64,000 bases of DNA. Source: Coriaria nepalensis (lineage: Eukaryota; Streptophyta; Magnoliopsida; Cucurbitales; Coriariaceae). The stretch covers positions 19,673,209 through 19,737,208 of the forward strand of contig CP114482.1 in NCBI GenBank assembly GCA_027186245.1, read 5' to 3'. A program made the translations under genes and the position numbers. Within the stretch, counting starts at the first letter, position 1. The number at the start of each line of letters is the position of its first letter. The notes under the pieces were generated by a model, which was given only the letters and a program-made list of their open reading frames with translations, did no database searches and was not told the origin of the DNA. Positions 26,001 to 39,400 of the stretch are shown here, piece by piece.

Positions 26001-29000
26001 GAGAGTCAGTGACATGACTTTAAGGCTAAACAAATGCATTGTTGCCTTCAATAGATCAACTGCAAGTTATGCACGAAAGTCATGTTTAAATGCCAAATTT
26101 CTTACGAAGTGATTTAGAATGATTTACTGACTAAAAGAGATGCAAAAATATGACTTTAAGGCAAAAAAAATGCATAGTTGCCATCAATAGATCAATTGCA
26201 AGTTATGCACGAAAGTCGCGTTCTAAATGCAAAAAGAGAATTGGATCGAAGTGCCTTAAAAAAATTTAATGATTGAAAAAACTGAGTGATATGCTTTTTA
26301 ATGCTAAAATAATGCATTGTTTTCTTCAATTGATTAATTACAAGTTATGTAAGAAAATAATGTTTGAAGGGCGAAAATAGAATTCGTTCGAAATAATTTA
26401 GAATGATTTAATGACTAAAAGAGACTCAGTGACATGATTTTAAGGCTAAATAAATGCATTGTTGCCATCAATCGATCAACTGCAAGTTACGCACGAAAGT
26501 CATGTTTAATTGCCGAATTTCATACAAAGTGATTTAGAATGATTTACTGACTAAAAGAGACGCAAAAATATGACTTTAAGGCTAAAAAAATGCATAGTTG
26601 CCATCAATAGATCAATTGCAAATTATGCATGAAAGTCGCGTTCTAAATGCAAAAAGAGAATTGGATCGAAGTGCCTTCAAACAATTTAATGATTGAAAAG
26701 ACTGAGTGATATGCTTTTTAATGCTAAAATAATGCATTGTTGTCTTGAATAGATTAATTACAAGTTATGTAAAAAAATAATGTTTGAAGGGATAGAATTC
26801 GTTCGAAATAATTTAGAATGATTTAATGACTAGAAGAGAGTCAGTGACATGACTTTAAGGCTAAACAAATGCATTGTTGCCTTCAATAGATCAACTGCAA
26901 GTTATGCAAGAAAGTCATGTTTAAATGCCGAATTTCATACGAAGTGATTTAGAATGATTTACTGACTAAAAGAGATGCAAAAATATGACTTTAAGGCAAA
27001 AAAAATGCATAGTTGCCATCAATAGATCAATTGCAAGTTATGCACGAAAGTCGCGTGTTAAACGCAAAAAGAGAATTGGTTCGAAGTGCCTCCAAACAAT
27101 TTAATGATTGAAAAGACTGAGTCATATCCTTTTTAATGCTAAAATAATGCATTGTTGTCCTCAATAGATTAATTACAAGTTATGTAAGAAAATAATATTT
27201 GAAGGGCAAAAATAGAATTTGTTCGAACTAATTTAGAATGATTTAATGACTAGAAGAGACTCAATGACATGAATTTAAGGCTAAACAAATGCATTGTTGC
27301 TTATAATAGATCAACTGCAAGTTATGCACAAACGTCATGTTTAAATGCTGAATTTCATACGAAGTGATTTAGAATGATTTACTGACTAAAAGAAACGCAA
27401 AAATTTGACTTGAACGCTAAAAAATGCATAGTTGCCATCAATAGATCAATTGCAAGTTATGCACGAAAGTCGCTTTTTAAATACAAAAAGAGAATTGGCT
27501 CAAAGTGCCTCGAAATAATTTAATGATTGAAAAGACTGAGTGATATTCTTTTAATGCTAAAATAATGCATTGTTGTATTCAATAGATTAATTACATGTTA
27601 TGTAAGAAAATAATGTTTGAAGGGCGAAAATAGAATTCGTTCGAAATAATTTAAAATGATTTAATGACTAGAAGAGACTCAGTGACATGATTTTAAGGCT
27701 AAATAAATGCATTGTTGCCATCAATCGATCAACTGCAAGTTATGCACGAAAGTCATGTTTAAATGCCGAATTTCATACGAAGTGATTTAGAATGATTTAC
27801 TGACTAAAAGAGACGCAAAAATATGACTTGAACGCTAAAAAATGCATAGTTTCCATCAATAGATCAATTGCAAGTTGTGCACGAAAGTCGCGTTTTAAAT
27901 GCAAAAAGAGAATTGGTTCGAAGTGCCTTCAAACAATTTAATGATTCAAAAGACTGAGTGATATGCTTTTTAATACTAAAATAATGCATTGTTGTCTTCA
28001 ATAGATTAATTACAAGTTATGTAAGAAAATAATATTTGAAGGGCGAAAATAGAATTCGTTCGAACTAATTTAGAATGATTTAATGACTAGAAGAGACTCA
28101 GTGACATGACTTTAAGGCTAAACAAATGCATTGTTGCCTATAATAGATCAACTGCAAGTTACCCACGAAAGTCATGTTTAAATGCCGAATTTCTTAGGAA
28201 GTGATTTAGAATGATTTACTGACTAAAAAAGACGCAAAAATATGACTTTAAGGCTAAAAAATGCATAGCTGCCATCAATAGATCAATTGCAAGTTGTGCA
28301 CGAAAGTCGCGTTTTAAATGCAAAAAGAGAATTGGATCGAAGTGCCTTCAAACAATCTAATGATTCAAAAGACTGAGTGATATGCTTTTTAATACTAAAA
28401 TAATGCATTGTTGTCTTCAATAGATTAATTACAAGTTATGTAAGAAAATAATATTTGAAGGGCGAAAATAGAATTCGTTCGAACTAATTTAGAATGATTT
28501 AATGACTAGAAGAGACTCAGTGACATGACTTTAAGGCTAAACAAATGCATTGTTGCCTATAATAGATCATCTGCAAGTTACGCACGAAAGTCATGTTTAA
28601 ATGCCGAATTTCATATGAAGTGATTTAGAATGATTTACTGACTAAAAGAGACGCAAAAATATGACTTGAACGCCAAAAAATGCATAGTTGGAATCAATAC
28701 ATCAATTGCAAGTTATGCACGAAAGTCGCGTTTCAAATGCGAAAAGAAAATTGGTCCTAAGTGCCTTCAAACAATTTAATGATTGAAAAGACTGAGTGAT
28801 ATGCTTTTTAATGCTAAAATAATGCATTGTTGTCTTCAATAGATTAATTACAAGTTATGTAAGAAAATAATATTTGAAGGGCGAAAATAGAATTCGTTCG
28901 AACTAATTTAGAATGATTTAATGACTAGAAGAGACTCAGTGACATGACTTTAAGGCTAAACAAATGCATTGTTGCCTATAATAGATCAACTGCAAGTTAC

Positions 29001-32000
29001 CCACGAAAGTCATGTTTGAATGCCGAATTTCTTACGAAGTGATTTAAAATGATTTACTGACTAAAAAAGACGCAAAAATATGACTTTAAGGCTAAAAAAT
29101 GCATAGCTGCCATCAATAGATCAATTGCAAGTTGTGCACGAAAGTCGCGTTTTAAATGCAAAAAGAGAATTGGATCGAAGTGCCTTCAAACAATTTAATG
29201 ATTCAAAAGACTGAGTGATATGCTTTTTAATACTAAAATAATGCATTGTTGTCTTCAATAGATTAATTACAAGTTATGTAAGAAAATAATATTTGAAGGG
29301 CGAAAATAGAATTCGTTCGAACTAATTTAGAATGATTTAATGACTAGAAGAGACTCAGTGACATGACTTTAAGGCTAAACAAATGCATTGTCGCCTATAA
29401 TAGATCAACTGCAAGTTACGCACGAAAGTCATGTTTAAATGCCAAATTTCATATGAAGTGATTTAGAACAATTTACTGACCAAAAGAGACGCAAAAATAT
29501 GACTTGAACGCCAAAAAATGCATAGTTGCAATCAATACATCAATTGCAAGTTATGCACGAAAGTCGCGTTTTAAATGCGAAAAGAGAATTGGTCCTAAGT
29601 GCCTTCAAACAATTTAATGATTGAAAAGACTGAGTGATATGCTTTTTAATGCTAAAATAATGCATTGTTGTCTTCAATAGATTAATTACAAGTTATGTAA
29701 GAAAATAGTGTTTGAAGGGCGAAAATAGAATTCGTTCGAACTAATTTAGAACGATTTAATGACTAGAAGAGACTCAGTGACATGAATTTAAGGCTAAAGG
29801 AATTCATTGTTGCCTATAATAGATCAACTGCAAGTTACGCACGAAAGTCATGTTTAAAGGCCAAATTTCGTTCGAAGTGATTTAGAATGATTTACTGACT
29901 AAAAGAGACGCAAAAATATGACTTGAACGCTAAAAAATGCATAGTTACCATCAATAGATTTATTGCAAGTTGTGCACAAAAGTCGCGTTTTAAATGCAAA
30001 AAGAGAATTGGTTCGGAGTGCCTTCAAACAATTTAATGACTCAAAAGACTGAGTGATATGCTTTTTAAAGCTAAAATAATGCATTGTTGTCTTCAATAGA
30101 TTAATTACAAGATATGTAAGAAAATAATATTTGAAGGGCGAAAATAGAATTCGTTCGAACTAATTTAGAATGATTTAATGACTAGAAGAGACTCAGTGAC
30201 ATGAATTTAAGGCTAAACAAATGCATTGTTGCCTTCAATAGATCAACTGCAAGTTATGCACGAAAGTCATGTTTAATTGCCAAATTTCTTACGAAGTGAT
30301 TTAGAACAATTTACTGACTAAAAGAGACGCAAAAATATGACTTTAAGGCTAAAAAATGCATAGTTGCAATCAGTAGATCAATTGCAAGTTATGCACGAAA
30401 GTTGCGTTTTAAATGCAAAAAGAGAATTGGTCCTATGTGCCTTCAAACAATTTAATGATTGAAAAGACTGAGTGATATGCTTTTTATTGCTAAAATAATG
30501 CATTGTTGTCTTCAATAGATTAATTACAAGTTATGTAAGAAAATAATATTTGAAGGGCGAAAATAGAATTCGTTCGAACTAATTTAGAATGATTTAATGA
30601 CTAGAAGAGACTCAATGACATGAATTTAAGGCTAAACAAATGCATTGTTGCCTCTAATAGATCAACTGCAAGTTATGCACGAAAGTCATGTTTAAATGCC
30701 GAATTTCATACGAAGTGATTTAGAATGATTTACTGAATAAAAGAGACGCAAAAATATGACTTTAAGGCTAAAAAAATGCATAGTTCCCATCAATAGATCA
30801 ATTGCAAATTATGCATGAAAGTCGCGTTTTAAATTGAAAAAGAGAATTGGTTAGAAGTTCCTTCAAACAATTTAATGATTGAAAAGACTGAGTGATATGC
30901 TTTTTAATGCTAAAATAATGCATTGTTGTCTTCAATAGATTAATTGCAAGTTATGTAAAAAAATAATGTTTGAAGGGCGAAAATAGAATTCGTTCGAAAT
31001 AATTTAGAATGATTTAATGACTAGAAGAGACTCAGTGACATGACTTTAAGGCTAAACAAATGCATTGTTGCCTTCAATAGATCAACTGCAAGTTATGCAC
31101 GAAAGTCATGTTTAATTGCCGAATTTCTTACGAAGTGATTTAGAATAATTTACTGACTAAAAGAGACGCAAAAATATGACTTGAACGCTAAAAAATGCAT
31201 AGTTGCCATCAATAGATCACTTGCAAGTTATGCACGAAAGTCGCGTTCTAAATGCAAAAAGAGAATTGGATCGAAGTGCCTTAAAACAATTTAATGATTG
31301 AAAAGACTGAGTGATATGCTTTTTAATGCTAAAATAATGCATTGTTGTCTTAAATAGATTAATTACAAGTTATGTAAGAAAATAATGTTTGAAGGGCGAA
31401 AATAGAATTCATTCGAACTAATTTAGAATGATTTAATGACTAGAAGAGACTCAGTGACATGACTTTACGGCTAAACAAATGCATTGTTGCCTATAATAGA
31501 TCAACTGCAAGTTATGCACGAAAGTAATGTTTAAATGCCGAATTTCATATGAAGTGATTTAGAATGATTTACTGACTAAAAGAGACGCAAAAATATGACT
31601 TGAACGCTAAAAAATGCATAGTTGCCATCAATAGATCAATTGCAAGTTATGCACGAAAGTCGCGTTCTAAATGCAAAAAGAGAATTGGATCGAAGTGCCT
31701 TAAAACAATTTAATGATTGAAAAGACTGAGTGATATGCTTTTTAATGCTAAAATAATGCATTGTTTTCTTCAGTAGATTAATTACAAGTTATGTAAGAAA
31801 ATAATGTTTGAAGGGCGAAAATAGAATTCGTTCGAAATAATTTAGAATGATTTAATGACTAGAAGAGACTCAGTGACATGATTTTATGGCTAAATAAATG
31901 CATTGTTGCCATCAATCGATCAACTGCAAGTTATGCACGAAAGTCATGTTTAAATGCCGAATTTCATACGAAGTGATTTAGAATGATTTACTGACTAAAA

Positions 32001-34850
32001 GAGACGCAAAAATATGACTCGAACGCTAAAAAAGGCATAGTTGCCATCAATAGATCAATTGCAAGTTATGCACGAAAGTCGCGTGTTAAACGCAAAAAAA
32101 GAATTGGTTCGAAGTGCCTCCAAACAATTTAATGATTGAAAAGACTGAGTCATATCCTTTTTAATGCTAAAATAATGCATTGTTGTCCTCAATAGATTAA
32201 TTACAAGTTATGTAAGAAAATAATGTTTGAAGGGCGAAAATAGAATTCGTTAGAATTAATTTAGAATGATTTCATGACTAGAAGAGACTCAGTAACATGA
32301 CTTTAAGGCTAAACAAATGCATTGTTGCCTATAATAGATCAACTGCAAGTTACGCACGAAAGTCATGTTTAAAGGCCGAATTTCGTTCGAAGTGATTTAG
32401 AATGATTTACTGAATAAAAGAAACGCAAAAATATGACTTTAAGGCTAAAAAAATGCATAGTTGCCATCAATAGATCAATTGCAAATTATGCATGAAAGTC
32501 GCATTTTAAATGCAAAAAGAGAATTGGTTAGAAGTTCCTTCAAACAATTTAATGATTGAAAAGACTGAGTGATATGCTTTTAATGCTAAAATAATGCATT
32601 GTTGTATTCAATAGATTAATTAGAAGTTATGTAAGAAAATAATATTTGAAGGGCGAAAATAGAATTCATTCGAACTAATTTAGAATGATTTAATGACTAG
32701 AAGAGACTCAGTGACATGACTTTAAGGCTAAACAAATGCATTGTTGCCTTCAATAGATCAACTGCAAGTTATGCACGAAAGTCATGTTTAATTGCCGAAT
32801 TTAATACGAAGTGATTTAGAATGATTTACTGACTAAAAGAGAAGCAAAAATATGACTCGAACGCTAAAAAAGGCATAGTTGCCATCAATAGATCAATTGC
32901 AAGTTATGCACGAAAGTCGCGTGTTAATCGCAAAAAGAGAATTGGTTCAAAGTGCCTCCAAACAATTTAATGATTGAAAAGACTGAGTCATATCCTTTTT
33001 AATGCTAAAATAATGCATTGTTGTCCTCAATAGATTAATTACAAGTTATGTAAGAAAATAATATTTGAAGGGCAAAAACAGAATTTGTTCGAACTAATTT
33101 AGAATGATCTAATGACTAAAAGAGACTCAATGACATGAATTTAAGGCTAAACAAATGCATTGTTGCTTATAATAGATCAACTGCAAGTTATGCACGAACG
33201 TCATGTTGAAATGCTGAATTTCATACGAAGTGATTTAGAATGATTTACTGACTAAAAGAAACGCACAAATTTGATTTGAACGCTAAAAAATGCATAGTTG
33301 CCATCAATAGATCAATTGCAAGTTATGCACGAAAGTCGCTTTTTAAATGCAAAAAGAGAATTGGCTCAAAGTGCCTTCAAATAATTTAATGATTGAAAAG
33401 ACTAAGTGATATTCTTTTAATGCTAAAATAATGCATTGTTGTATTCAATAGATTAATTACAAGTTATGTAAGAAAATAATGTTTGAAGGGCGAAAATAGA
33501 ATTCGTTCGAAATAATTTAAAATGATTTAATGACTAGAAGAGACTCAGTGACATGATTTTAAGGCTAAATAAATGCACTATTGCCATCAATCGATCAACT
33601 GCAAGTTATGCACGAAAGTCATGTTTAAATGCCGAATTTCATACGAAGTGATTTAAAATGATTTATTAACTAAAAGAGACGCAAAAATATGACCTGAACG
33701 CTAAAAAATGCATAGTTGCCATCAATAGATCAATGGCAAGTTGTGCACGAAAGTTGCGTTTTAAATGCAAAAAGAGAATTGGTTCGAAGTGCCTTCAAAC
33801 AATTTAATGATTCAAAAGACTGAGTGATATGCTTTTTAATGCTAAAATAATGCATTGTTGTCTTCAATAGATTAATTACAAGTTATGTAAGAAAATAATA
33901 TTTGAAGGGCGAAAATAGAATTCGTGCGAACTAATTCAGAATGATTTAATGACTAGAAGAGACTCAGTGACATGACTTTAAGGCTAAACAAATGCATTGT
34001 TCCCTTCAATAGATCAACTGCAAGTTATGCACGAAAGTCATGTTTAATTGCCAAATTTCTTACGAAGTGATTTAGAATAATTTACTGACTAAAAGAGACG
34101 CAAAAATATGACTTTAAGGCTAAAAAACGCATAGTTGCAATCAGTAGATCAATTGCAAGTTATGCACGAAAGTCGCGTTCTAAATGCAAAAAGAGAATTG
34201 GATCGAAGTGGCTTAAAACAATTTAATGATTGAAAAGACTGAGTGATATGCTTTTTAATGCTAAAATAATGCATTGTTTTCTTCAATAGATTAATTACAA
34301 GTTATGTAAGAAAATAATGTTTGAAGGGCGAAAATAGAATTCGTTCGAAATAATTTAGAATGATTTAATGACTAGAAGAGACTCAGTGACATGATTTTAA
34401 GGCTAAATAAATGCATTGTTGCCATCAATCGATCAACTGCAAGTTATGCACGAAAGTCATGTTTAAATGCCGAATTTCATACGAAGTGATTTAGAATGAT
34501 TTACTGACTAAAAGAGACGCAAAAATATGACTCGAACGCTAAAAAAGGCATAGTTGCCATCAATAGATCAATTGCAAGTTATGCACGAAAGTCGTGTGTT
34601 AAACGCAAAAAGAGAATTGGTTCGAAGTGCCTCCAAACAATTTAATGATTGAAAAGACTGAGTCATATCCTTTTTAATGCTAAAATAATGCATTGTTGTC
34701 CTCAATAGATTAATTACAAGTTATGTAAGAAAATAATGTTTGAAGGGGGAAAATAGAATTCGTTCGAATTAATTTAGAATGATTTCATGACTAGAAGAGA
34801 CTCAGTAACATGACTTTAAGGCTAAACAAATGCATTGTTGCCTATAATAG
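26001..34850. repeat. Sub-block 5: diverged mosaic dominated by class-2 units
   Basis: About 21 units with no gene. Class 2 predominates: TATTTGAAGGGCG with CGAACTAATTT in C and GACTAGAAGAGACTCAGTGAC in A. B variants are mixed, including GCGTTCTAAATGC with ATTGGATCG, and GCGTGTTAAACGC with GCCTCC and CATATCC. A 2-unit copy (838 bp) is marked by AATGCATAGCTGCC at about 28,260 and 29,098. C at about 26,790 has lost 5 bases (GAAGGGATAGAATTC). An A monomer at about 31,460-31,556 (GACTTTACGGC, AAAGTAATG, CATATGAAG) matches those at 16,773 and 18,030. The higher divergence between neighbours suggests an older, less homogenised stretch. Confidence 0.8.
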
Positions 34851-36440
34851 ATCAACTGCAAGTTATGCACGAAAGTCATGTTTAAATACCGAATTTCATA
34901 CGAAGTGATTTAGAATGATTTACTGACTAAAAAAGACTCAAAAATATGACTTTAAGGCTAAAAAACGCATAGTTGCCATCAATAGTTCAATTGCAAATTA
35001 TGCATGAAGGTGGCGTTCTAAATGCAAAAAGAGAATTGGTTCGAAGTGCCTTCAAACAATTTAATGATTCAAAAGACTGAGTGATATGCTTTTTCATGCT
35101 AAAATAATGCATTGTTGTCTTCAATAGATTAATTACAAGATATGTAAGAAAATAATATTTGAAGGGCGAAAATAGAATTCGTTCGAACTAATTTAGAATG
35201 ATTTAATGACTAGAAGAGACTCAGTGACATGAATTTAAGGCTAAACAAATGCATTGTTGCCTATAATAGATCAACTGCAAGTTATGCACGAAAGTCATGT
35301 TTAAATACCGAATTTCATACGAAGTGATTTAGAATGATTTACTGACTAAAAAAGACTCAAAAATATGACTTTAAGGCTAAAAAAATGCATAGTTGCCATC
35401 AATAGTTCAATTGCAAATTATGCATGAAGGTCGCGTTCTAAATGCAAAAAGAGAATTGGTTCGAAGTGCCTTCAAACAATTTAATTATTGAAAAGACTGA
35501 GTGATATGCTTTTTCATGCTAAAATAATGCATTGTTGTCTTCAATAGATTAATTACAAGATATGTAAGAAAATAATATTTGAAGGGCGAAAATAGAATTC
35601 GTTCGAACTAATTTAGAATGATTTAATGACTAGAAGAGACTCAGTGACATGAATTTAAGGCTAAACAAATGCATTGTTGCCTATAATAGATCAACTGCAA
35701 GTTATGCACGAAAGTCATGTTTAAATACCGAATTTCATACGAAGTGACTTAGAATGATTTACTGACTAAAAAAGACTCAAAAATATGACTTTAAGGCTAA
35801 AAAAATGCATAGTTGCCATCAATAGTTCAATTGCAAATTATGCATAAAGGTGGCGTTCTAAATGCAAAAAGAGAATTGGTTCGAAGTGCCTTCAAACAAT
35901 TTAATGATTGAAAAGACTGAGTGATATGCTTTTTATTGCAAAAATAATGCATTGTTGTCTTCAATAGATTAATTACAAGTTATGTAAGAAAATAATATTT
36001 GAAGGGCGAAAATAGAATTCGTTCGAACTAATTTAGAATGATTTAATGACTAGAAGAGACTCAGTGACATGAATTTAAGGCTAAACAAATGCATTGTTGC
36101 CTATAATAGATCAACTGCAAGTTATGCACGAAAGTCATGTTTAAATACCGAATTTCATACGAAGTGACTTAGAATGATTTACTGACTAAAAAAGACTCAA
36201 AAATATGACTTTAAGGCTAAAAAAATGCATAGTTGCCATCAATAGTTCAATTGCAAATTATGCATAAAGGTGGCGTTCTAAATGCAAAAAGAGAATTGGT
36301 TCGAAGTGCCTTCAAACAATTTAATGATTGAAAAGACTGAGTGATATGCTTTTTATTGCTAAAATAATGCATTGTTGTCTTCAATAGATTAATTACAAGT
36401 TATGTAAGAAAATAATATTTGAAGGGCGAAAATAGAATTC
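34851..36440. repeat. Direct tandem of near-identical 420-bp units
   Basis: Successive units beginning near 34,850, 35,270, 35,690 and 36,110 are nearly identical with a period of exactly 420 bp. Each has TTTAAATACCGAATTTC, AAAAAAGACTCAAAAATATG, ATCAATAGTTCAATTGC and GCAT(G/A)AAGGT(G/C)GCGTTC. A few changes grade along the run: ACAAGATATG in the earlier copies, ACAAGTTATG in the later; TTTTTCATGC then TTTTTATTGC; GTGACTTAG in the last two. The extra base over 419 lies in the A-run before ATGCATAG in B. The same ATACC/AGACT type returns at about 41,170 and 41,590, also 420 bp apart. Confidence 0.9.
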
Positions 36441-39400
36441 GTTCGAATTAATTTAGAATAATTTAATGACTAAAAGAGACTCAATGACATGACTTTAAGG
36501 CTAAATAAATGCATTGTTGCCTTCAATAGATCAACTGCAAGTTACGCACGAAAGTCGTGTTTAAAGGCCAAATTTCGTTCGAAGTGATTTAGAATGATTT
36601 ATTGACTAAAAGAGACGCAAAAATTTGACTTCAACGCTAAAAAATGCAAAGTTTCCATCAATAAATCAATTGCAAGTTGTGCACGAAAGTCGCGTTTTAA
36701 ATGCAAAAAGAGAATTGGGTCGAAGTGCCTTCAAACAATTTAATGATTCAAAAGACTGAGTGATATGCTTTTTAATGCTAAAATAATGCATTGTTGTCTT
36801 CAATAGATTAATTACAAGTTATGTAAGAAAATAATATTTGAAGGGCGAAAATAGAATTCGTTCGAACTAATTTAGAATGATTTAATGACTAGAAGAGACT
36901 CAGTGACATGAATTTAAGGCTAAACAAATGCATTGTTGCCTCTAATAGATCAACTGCAAGTTATGCACAAAAGTCATGTTTAAATGCCGAATTTCATACG
37001 AAGTGATTTAGAATGATTTACTGACTAAAAGAAACGCAAAAATATGACTTGAACGCTAAAAAATGCATAGTTGCCATCAATAGACCAATTGCAAGTTATG
37101 CACGAAAGTTGCATTTTAAATGCAAAAAGAGAATTGGTTCGAAGTGCCTTCAAACAATTTAATGATTGAAAAGACTGAGTGATATGCTTTTTATTGCTAA
37201 AATAAATCATTGTTGTCTTTAGTAGGTTAATTGCAAGTTATGTAAAAAAATAATGTTTGAACAGCGAAAATAGAATTCGTTCGAATTAATTTAGAATGAT
37301 TTAATGACTAGAAGAGACACAATGACATTAATTTAAGGCTAAATGAATGCATTGTTGCCTTCAATAGATCAACTGCAAGTTACGCACGAAAGTCATGTTT
37401 AAAGGCCGAATTTCGTTCGAAATGATTTAGAATAATTCACTGACTAAAAGAGACGCAAAAATATGACTTTAAGGCTAAAAAATGCATAGTTTCCATCAAT
37501 AGATCAATTGCAAGTTATGCACGAAAGTCGCGTTTTAAATGCAAAAAGAGAATTGGTTCGAAGTGCCTTCAAACAATTTAATGACTGAAAAGACTGAGTG
37601 ATATGCTTTTTAATGCTAAAATAATGGATTGTTGTCTTCAATAGATTAATTACAAGTTATGTAAGACAATAATGTTTGAAGGGCGAAAATAGAATTCGTT
37701 CGAATTAATTTCGAATGATTTAATGACTAAAAGAGACTCAATGACATGACTTTAAGGCTAAACAAATGCATTGTTGCCTTTAATAGATCAACTGCAAGTT
37801 ATGCACGAAAGTCATGTTTAAATGCCAAATTTCATACGAAGTGATTTAGAATGATTTACTGAATAAAAGAGACGCATAAATATGACTTTAAGGCTAAAAG
37901 AATGCATAGTTCCCATCAATAGATCAATTGCAAATTATGCATGAAAGTCGCATTTTAAATGCAAAATAAGAATTGGTTCGAAGTTCCTTCAAACAATTTA
38001 ATGATTGAAAAGACTGAGTGATATGCTTTTTAATGCTAAAATAATGCATTGTTGTCTTTAGTAGGTTAATTGCAAGTTATGTAAAAAAATAATGTTTGAA
38101 GGGCGAAAATAGAATTCGTTCGAATTAATTTAGAATGATTTAATGACTAGAAGAGACACAATGACATTAATTTAAGGCTAAACAAATGCATTGTTGCCTT
38201 CAATAGATCAACTGCAAGTTACGCACGAAAGTCATGTTTAAAGGCCGAATTTCGTTCAAAATGATTTAGAATGATTCACTGACTAAAAGAGACGGAAAGA
38301 TGACTTTATGGCGAAAAAATGCATAGTTGCCATCAATAGATCAATTGCAAGTTATGCACGAAAGTCGCGTTTTAAACGCAAAAAGAGAATTGGTCCGTAG
38401 TGCCTCCAAACAATTTAATGATTGAAAAGACTGAGTCATATCCTTTTTAATGCTAAAATAATGCATTGTTGTCTTCAATAGATTAATTACAAGTTATGTA
38501 AGAAAATAATGTTTGAAGGGAAAAAATAGAATTCGTTCGAATTAATTTAGAATGATTTCATGACTAGAAGAGACTCAGTAACATGACTTTAAGGCTAAAC
38601 AAATGCATTGTTCCCTATAATAGATCAACTGCAAGTTACGCACGAAGGTCATGTTTAAAGGCCGAATTTCGTTCGAAGTGATTTAGAATGATTTACTGAA
38701 TAAAAGAAACGCAAATATATGACTTTAAGGCTAAAAAAATGCATAGTTACCATCAATAGATCAATTGCAAATTATGCATGAAAGTCGCATTTTAAATGCA
38801 AAAAGAGAATTGGTTAGAAGTTCCTTCAAACAATTTAATGATTGAAAAGACTGAGTGATATGCTTTTTAATGCTAAAATAATGCATTGTTGTCTTCAATA
38901 GATTAATTACAAGTTATGTAAAAAAATAATGTTTGAAGGGCGAAAATAGAATTCGTTCGAAATAATTTAGAATGATTTAATGACTAGAAGAGGCTCAGTG
39001 ACATGAATTTAAGGCTAAACAAATGCGTTGTTGCCTATAATAGATCAACTGCAAGTTATGCACGAAAGTCATGTTTAAATGCCGAATTTCATACGAAGTG
39101 ATTTAGAATGATTTACTGACTAAAAGAGACGCAAAAATATGACTTTAAGGCTAAAAAATGCATAGTTTCCATCAATAGATCAATTGCAAGTTATGCACGA
39201 AAGTCGCGTGTAAAACGCAAAAAGAGAATTGGTTCGAAGTGCCTCCAAACAATTTAATGATTGAAAAGACTGAGTCATATCTTTTTTAATGCTAAAATAA
39301 TGCATTGTTGTCCTCAATAGATTAATTACAAGTTATGTAAGAAAATAATGTTTGAAGGGAAAAAATAGAATTCGTTCGAATTAATTTAGAATGATTTCAT

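Noticed and set aside
29899..30096. 65-residue minus-strand open frame
   Set aside because: It lies in an ordinary repeat unit, mostly in monomer B, and is open only because a stop codon is changed (GATTTATTG on the plus strand). No domain, no ribosome-site or promoter context, and the same frame is closed in most other units.
37025..37210. 61-residue minus-strand open frame
   Set aside because: Same frame of monomer B as at 29.9 kb, opened by GACCAATTG. A satellite by-product, not a gene family.
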